Below, piece after piece: positions 62,885 to 64,000 of a DNA stretch of 64,000 bases. The translations under genes and the position numbers were made by a program. The notes under the pieces are model-generated. The model had not been told where the DNA came from. It was given only the letters and a program-made list of their open reading frames with translations, and ran no database searches. The number at the start of each line of letters is the position of its first letter. The stretch's first letter is position 1. The stretch is from Flavobacterium aciduliphilum (lineage in GTDB: Bacteria; Bacteroidota; Bacteroidia; Flavobacteriales; Flavobacteriaceae). The stretch is taken from the NCBI RefSeq assembly GCF_003268855.1, contig NZ_QLSZ01000012.1:1-64000 (forward strand), in the 5' to 3' direction.

Positions 62885-63928
62885 ATGGAAAAACTAATTC
62901 CTTTTACAGCTTCAGATTTATCTAAAATCACAAATTTTAGGAGTGGCGAAATAAAGTTTGGAGAAAAAATACTAACGGTTCCGAAAAACCAAGACCCAAT
63001 AGAATTTTTAAAAACCTGTGAAGCAACTTTTGTTTTATTTGGAATTCCAGAAGACATTGGTGTTCGGGCTAATTATGGTCGTTCAGGAACGCAATCGGCA
63101 TGGGAGAACACCCTTAAAAGCATTGCCAATGTGCAACATAATCGATTCTGCAAAGGGTCGAGTATTGTTATTTTAGGACAACTTGATGTCGAGAAAGAAA
63201 TGAAAGAAGCAGAAGCTCTTTTAAATTCTGAAACTGAGGATCGAAAAAAGCTTAATCATTTGGTTACTTCCATAGATAAAGATGTAGCACATATCATTTC
63301 ATCTATTGTAAAAACTGGAAAAATTCCGATAATCATTGGCGGAGGACATAATAATTCTTACGGAAATATTAAAGGAACAGCCTTAGCAAAGGGAAAAGCT
63401 ATTAATGCCATTAATTTTGATGCACATACAGATTTTAGAATGCTTGAAGGAAGACACAGTGGGAACGGATTTTCATATGCCTATGAGGAAGGATTCCTGA
63501 AAAAATATTTTATTTTTGGTATTCATCATAATTATACTCCAAAAAGCGTTTTGGACCAGCTTAAAACTTTAAAAGAACGAGTGGCATACAATACGTATGA
63601 AAGCATGAAAGTGAAAATGACCAAGAATTTTAACTCGGAAATGCAGTTGGCATTCGATTTTATAAAAAATGACCCTTATGGAATAGAATTGGATCTCGAT
63701 GCACTTCCAAATATTGCTAGTAGTGCGATGACATTGAGTGGATTCTCAGTGGAAGAAGCTCGACAATTTATCTATTTCTTTGGCAAGCATCAAAATGCAA
63801 CCTATTTACACATTTGTGAAGGAGCTCCTAGTTTGGATCATGAAAAAAACAATCATTTGATTGGAAAATTGATTGCCTATTTTATCACTGATTTTATAAA
63901 AGCAAAAAATGAAATTATGGAAGGCTAA
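62885..63928 (+). CDS. hutG: Formimidoylglutamase HutG (arginase family)
   Basis: Hydrolyses N-formimino-L-glutamate to glutamate and formamide, final step of histidine degradation. The 347-aa ureohydrolase-fold protein has the manganese ligands in IIIGGGHNNSYGNI (His, about residue 160), NAINFDAHTDFRMLEGRHSG (DxHxD, about 180) and IELDLDALPNIASSAM (DxD, about 270). FVLFGIPEDIGVRANYGRSG is the N-terminal family mark. I start at ATG 62885 (MEKLIPFTASDL). Longer than E. coli agmatinase-like enzymes because of an N-terminal ~50-residue part common in Bacteroidota. HutI is encoded 1 kb upstream, same strand. Confidence 0.92.
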   Translation: MEKLIPFTASDLSKITNFRSGEIKFGEKILTVPKNQDPIEFLKTCEATFVLFGIPEDIGVRANYGRSGTQSAWENTLKSIANVQHNRFCKGSSIVILGQLDVEKEMKEAEALLNSETEDRKKLNHLVTSIDKDVAHIISSIVKTGKIPIIIGGGHNNSYGNIKGTALAKGKAINAINFDAHTDFRMLEGRHSGNGFSYAYEEGFLKKYFIFGIHHNYTPKSVLDQLKTLKERVAYNTYESMKVKMTKNFNSEMQLAFDFIKNDPYGIELDLDALPNIASSAMTLSGFSVEEARQFIYFFGKHQNATYLHICEGAPSLDHEKNNHLIGKLIAYFITDFIKAKNEIMEG

Positions 63929-63956
63929 TTTCAAAATTGAAACAAGTTAGCACAAA

Positions 63957-63992
63957 AAAATGCTTCACAACAAATATCTTGTGAAGCATTTT
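63957..63992 (+). terminator. Terminator after hutG
   Basis: AAAATGCTTCACAA pairs perfectly with TTGTGAAGCATTTT around an 8-base loop, extending to the right window edge. Confidence 0.85.
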
Positions 63993-64000
63993 CATATGTA

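Overview
The window looks like a chromosomal segment of a Flavobacterium-type member of the Bacteroidota (Flavobacteriaceae). The DNA is AT-rich (roughly one third G+C by eye). Many genes are preceded by the Bacteroidota -7 element TANNTTTG with a very short leader. The gene content is typical of the group: a fused SecDF, a fused CcoNO cytochrome oxidase, two TonB-dependent receptors with carboxypeptidase-like N-termini, a PF06580-type histidine kinase with a LytTR regulator, DUF4199 and 2TM-domain proteins, and a RluA-type synthase with a long N-terminal extension. Most of it is core genome. I see no rRNA, tRNA, CRISPR array, prophage or recognisable defence island.

Layout. 1-124: the end of an IS3-family element that runs off the left edge. 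299-7560: a hypothetical protein, a secreted coiled-coil protein, an MgtC/SapB membrane protein with SelO, an S41 lipoprotein peptidase and a class V PLP enzyme. 7576-16931: threonine aldolase, prfB (with the programmed +1 frameshift), secDF, mdh, an outer-membrane-type protein and gyrB. 17154-23410: a minus-strand run TonB receptor - DUF2141 - TPR-like protein - 51-aa membrane protein - histidine kinase - 2TM - 2TM - LytTR regulator. 23577-26089: clpS, prmA, and a sulfur-uptake pair (YeeE/YedE and a DUF6691-like protein) with an HMA metal-binding protein. 26170-33100: a lipoprotein, DUF4199, a LigB/YgiD dioxygenase, cvfB-like, menD, a GNAT acetyltransferase and a RecD-like helicase.

33401-42419 is the cbb3 oxidase locus: ccoI (copper P-ATPase), ccoS, ccoNO, ccoQ, ccoP, ccoG, ccoH, a SafE/UreH-type membrane protein and a YdcH protein. 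Two promoters here, before ccoI and before ccoS, carry CRP/FNR-type dyads at exactly the same distance from the -7 element. This suggests oxygen-responsive control of oxidase assembly and oxidase structure together.

42636-64000: M28 peptidase, DUF1801, a beta-barrel-like protein, kdsA, a truncated NAD(P)H-hydrate dehydratase fragment, PiT phosphate transporter with its DUF47 partner, an acyl-CoA carboxylase beta subunit, a RluA-family synthase, a truncated membrane-protein relic, M1 peptidase, menE, CPBP protease, arsC-like, a second TonB receptor, a 55-aa membrane protein, CorA, hutI, a membrane-anchored coiled-coil protein and hutG.

The most interesting parts are: the 2TM/kinase/LytTR operon, in which one membrane module recurs in three consecutive reading frames; the paired FNR-like sites in the cco locus; a hairpin in the unusually long secDF leader; operator-like inverted repeats before a TonB receptor and before the dioxygenase; and two gene relics. 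I found no clearly new enzymatic system. Functions rest on motif and family recognition by eye; no database search was run.
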